Program-made: the position numbers and the translations under genes | Assembly: GCA_030682135.1 (NCBI GenBank) | Contig: JAUXQT010000019.1 | Coordinates: forward strand, 1-61,167 | Source: Nitrospirota bacterium | GTDB lineage: Bacteria > Nitrospirota > Nitrospiria > Nitrospirales > Nitrospiraceae | Direction of reading: 5' to 3' | Length of the DNA: 61,167 nucleotides | Notes under the pieces: generated by a model | Database searches by the model: none | Seen by the model: only the letters and a program-made list of their open reading frames with translations | Told to the model about the DNA's origin: nothing | Shown: positions 60,901-61,167 of the stretch, piece by piece | Layout of the letters: the number at the start of each line of letters is the position of its first letter | Numbering within the stretch: position 1 is the stretch's first letter

Positions 60901-61167
60901 TGAACGCCGTATCCCAGGATACGCGGAGCATGTCATCCAAGAAGCGGCTGTCGAATTTATACTTGCGCTTCGTCTCCGATGTGAGCTCCGGGGAGCCCGC
61001 ATCCATCCATTCCTTCCAGCCCTTGCGCATCAACGGCCCCTTGAGTCGATAGGGGCCATACACACGGCGGTGGAAGGTGAAGCCCTTCAGGCACATGCGC
61101 GGGTTGTGGGCAAAGGTCCCGCGGTTGCCGTAGAGGTCTTCATAGGTCTGGTGGTCATAGTTCTGCT
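57998..61167 (-). CDS. nxrA: Nitrite oxidoreductase alpha subunit, 5' end outside window
   Basis: At least 1055 codons; the frame stays open to the window edge (DHQTYEDLYGNRGTFAHNPR precedes the first ATG seen), so the start lies upstream. It is the molybdopterin (bis-MGD) subunit of the DMSO-reductase superfamily that oxidises nitrite to nitrate. PRMCLKG carries the last Cys of the N-terminal Fe-S site. NYTWHGDQNPSDP matches the region that supplies the Asp ligand to Mo in NarG-type enzymes. GMPVLGIIGKMGNTRMNGG and the C-terminal molydopterin-binding part (GDYVYVDGNPVDRPYRGWKP) are clear. It is co-transcribed with nxrB. The Tat signal, if any, is outside the window. Confidence 0.97.
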   Translation of the reverse strand, partial: QNYDHQTYEDLYGNRGTFAHNPRMCLKGFTFHRRVYGPYRLKGPLMRKGWKEWMDAGSPELTSETKRKYKFDSRFLDDMLRVSWDTAFTYAAKAMIIIATRYSGEAGARRLREQGYAPEMIEMMKGAGTRTFKHRAGMPVLGIIGKMGNTRMNGGVNALLDTWIRKVSPEQAQGGRYWSNYTWHGDQNPSDPWWCGAQASDIDLSDMRFSKLNTSWGKNFVENKMPEAHWKLECIERGARIVVITPEYNPTAYRADYWMPLRPASDGAIFLGAMKIIVDENMHDTDFLKGYTDSPILVRTDTLQFLDPRDVVTDYKFPDFSKSYSGRVQSLKPAQVERLGGMMVWDLNKKQAVPLHREQVGWHYQNSGIDAALTGTYRVKLLNGREVDAMPVWQMYLVHFQDYDLDTCHQICRTPKDLLVRWARDSGSIKPAAIHNGEGTNHYFHMTINSRGAAMVLIVTGNVGKFGTGQHTWAGNYKAGTWTSTPWSGAGLAVHTGEDPFNITLDPNAHGKEIKTKSYYYGEEVGYWNHGDTALIVSTPKYGRKVFTGKTHMPTPSKFRWVVNVNVLNNAKHHYDMVRNVDPNIETLITQDIEMTSDVNHNDIAFAANSWMEFTYPEMTVTVSNPWVQIWKGGIRPLYDTRNDLDTFAGVAAKLSDMTGDKRMRDYFKFVYENRVDVYAQRMLDASSTFYGYSADVMLKSEKGWMVMVRTYPRTPFWEETNESKPMWTRTGRYENYRTEPEAIEYGENFISHREGTEATPYLPNAIMTSNPYVRPDDYGIPITAQHHDDKTVRNIKLPWQEIKRHSNPLWEKGYQFYCVTPKTRHRVHSQWSVNDWVQIYESNFGDPYRMDKRTPGVGEHQLHINPQAAKDRGINDGDYVYVDGNPVDRPYRGWKPSDPYYKVARLMIRAKYNPAYPYHVTMSKHAPYVATPKSVKGHETRPDGRAIAVDTGYQSNFRYGAQQSFTRNWLMPMHQTDSLPGKHAIAWKFKWGYQVDHHAINTVPKECLIRITKAEDGGIGARGPWEPVRTGFTPGQENEFMIKWLKGEHIKIKV

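Noticed and set aside
1-61167. tRNA, rRNA or other known structured RNA genes
   Set aside because: No cloverleaf with T-loop GTTCRA context or rRNA-like conserved segments were seen in the intergenic gaps by eye; a covariance-model scan could not be run.

Overview
ORGANISM. The window ends in nxrB and a 5'-truncated nxrA, the soluble-type nitrite oxidoreductase subunits characteristic of Nitrospira. With the many NarL/HisKA_3 two-component genes and the GC-rich coding sequence, this points to a chromosome segment of a Nitrospira nitrite oxidiser. No ammonia-oxidation genes are present, so comammox or canonical status cannot be decided. I see no rRNA, tRNA, CRISPR array, transposase or prophage. 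LAYOUT. 0-4.5 kb: polysaccharide deacetylase end, GNAT acetyltransferase, glyoxalase I, a DapF-like protein with both catalytic Cys replaced by Ser, and uvrC. 4.6-9.0 kb: a large PAS/GAF histidine kinase and a FadL-type porin. 9.2-20.5 kb: a quorum-sensing island with luxR, luxI, a sensorless histidine kinase, a second LuxR, then a tightly coupled operon nitroreductase-like / ketosynthase / cytochrome P450 / two histidine kinases / NarL regulator, followed by a degenerate receiver. 20.5-26.6 kb: UPF0114 protein, a lipoprotein and two patatin-like phospholipases. 26.8-32.5 kb: a minus-strand block of NarL regulators (one broken by an amber codon, one with Glu at the phosphosite) and a multi-PAS kinase. 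32.7-44.7 kb: HerA-like ATPase, duplicated outer-membrane proteins, DUF486 protein, a HEPN-like protein, uvrA, a broken toxin-antitoxin pair, a GHKL ATPase and ubiE/menG. 44.8-50.7 kb: radical SAM, universal stress/PCP_red/rubredoxin fusion, radical SAM-SPASM-PCP_red, membrane protein. 51-56 kb: ribbon-helix-helix protein, receiver, 2OG oxygenase, lolA and ftsK. 56.6-61.2 kb: nxrB and nxrA. HOW IT WORKS TOGETHER. The strongest unusual signal is that two 20-bp lux-box palindromes (10895-10914 and 13086-13105) share the same arrangement: the box, then 15-16 nt, then GTCGCGTA leading into a -10-like hexamer. One lies between luxI and the sensorless kinase. The other lies directly upstream of the nitroreductase/ketosynthase/P450 operon. 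This suggests an acyl-homoserine-lactone circuit that switches on a small biosynthetic pathway together with its own signalling proteins. REPEATS. Two dispersed repeat classes are present. Six elements are built from degenerate 7-bp tandem units arranged as facing arms, one of them inside a coding sequence. Four elements of about 110-167 bp each start exactly at the stop codon of the upstream gene.
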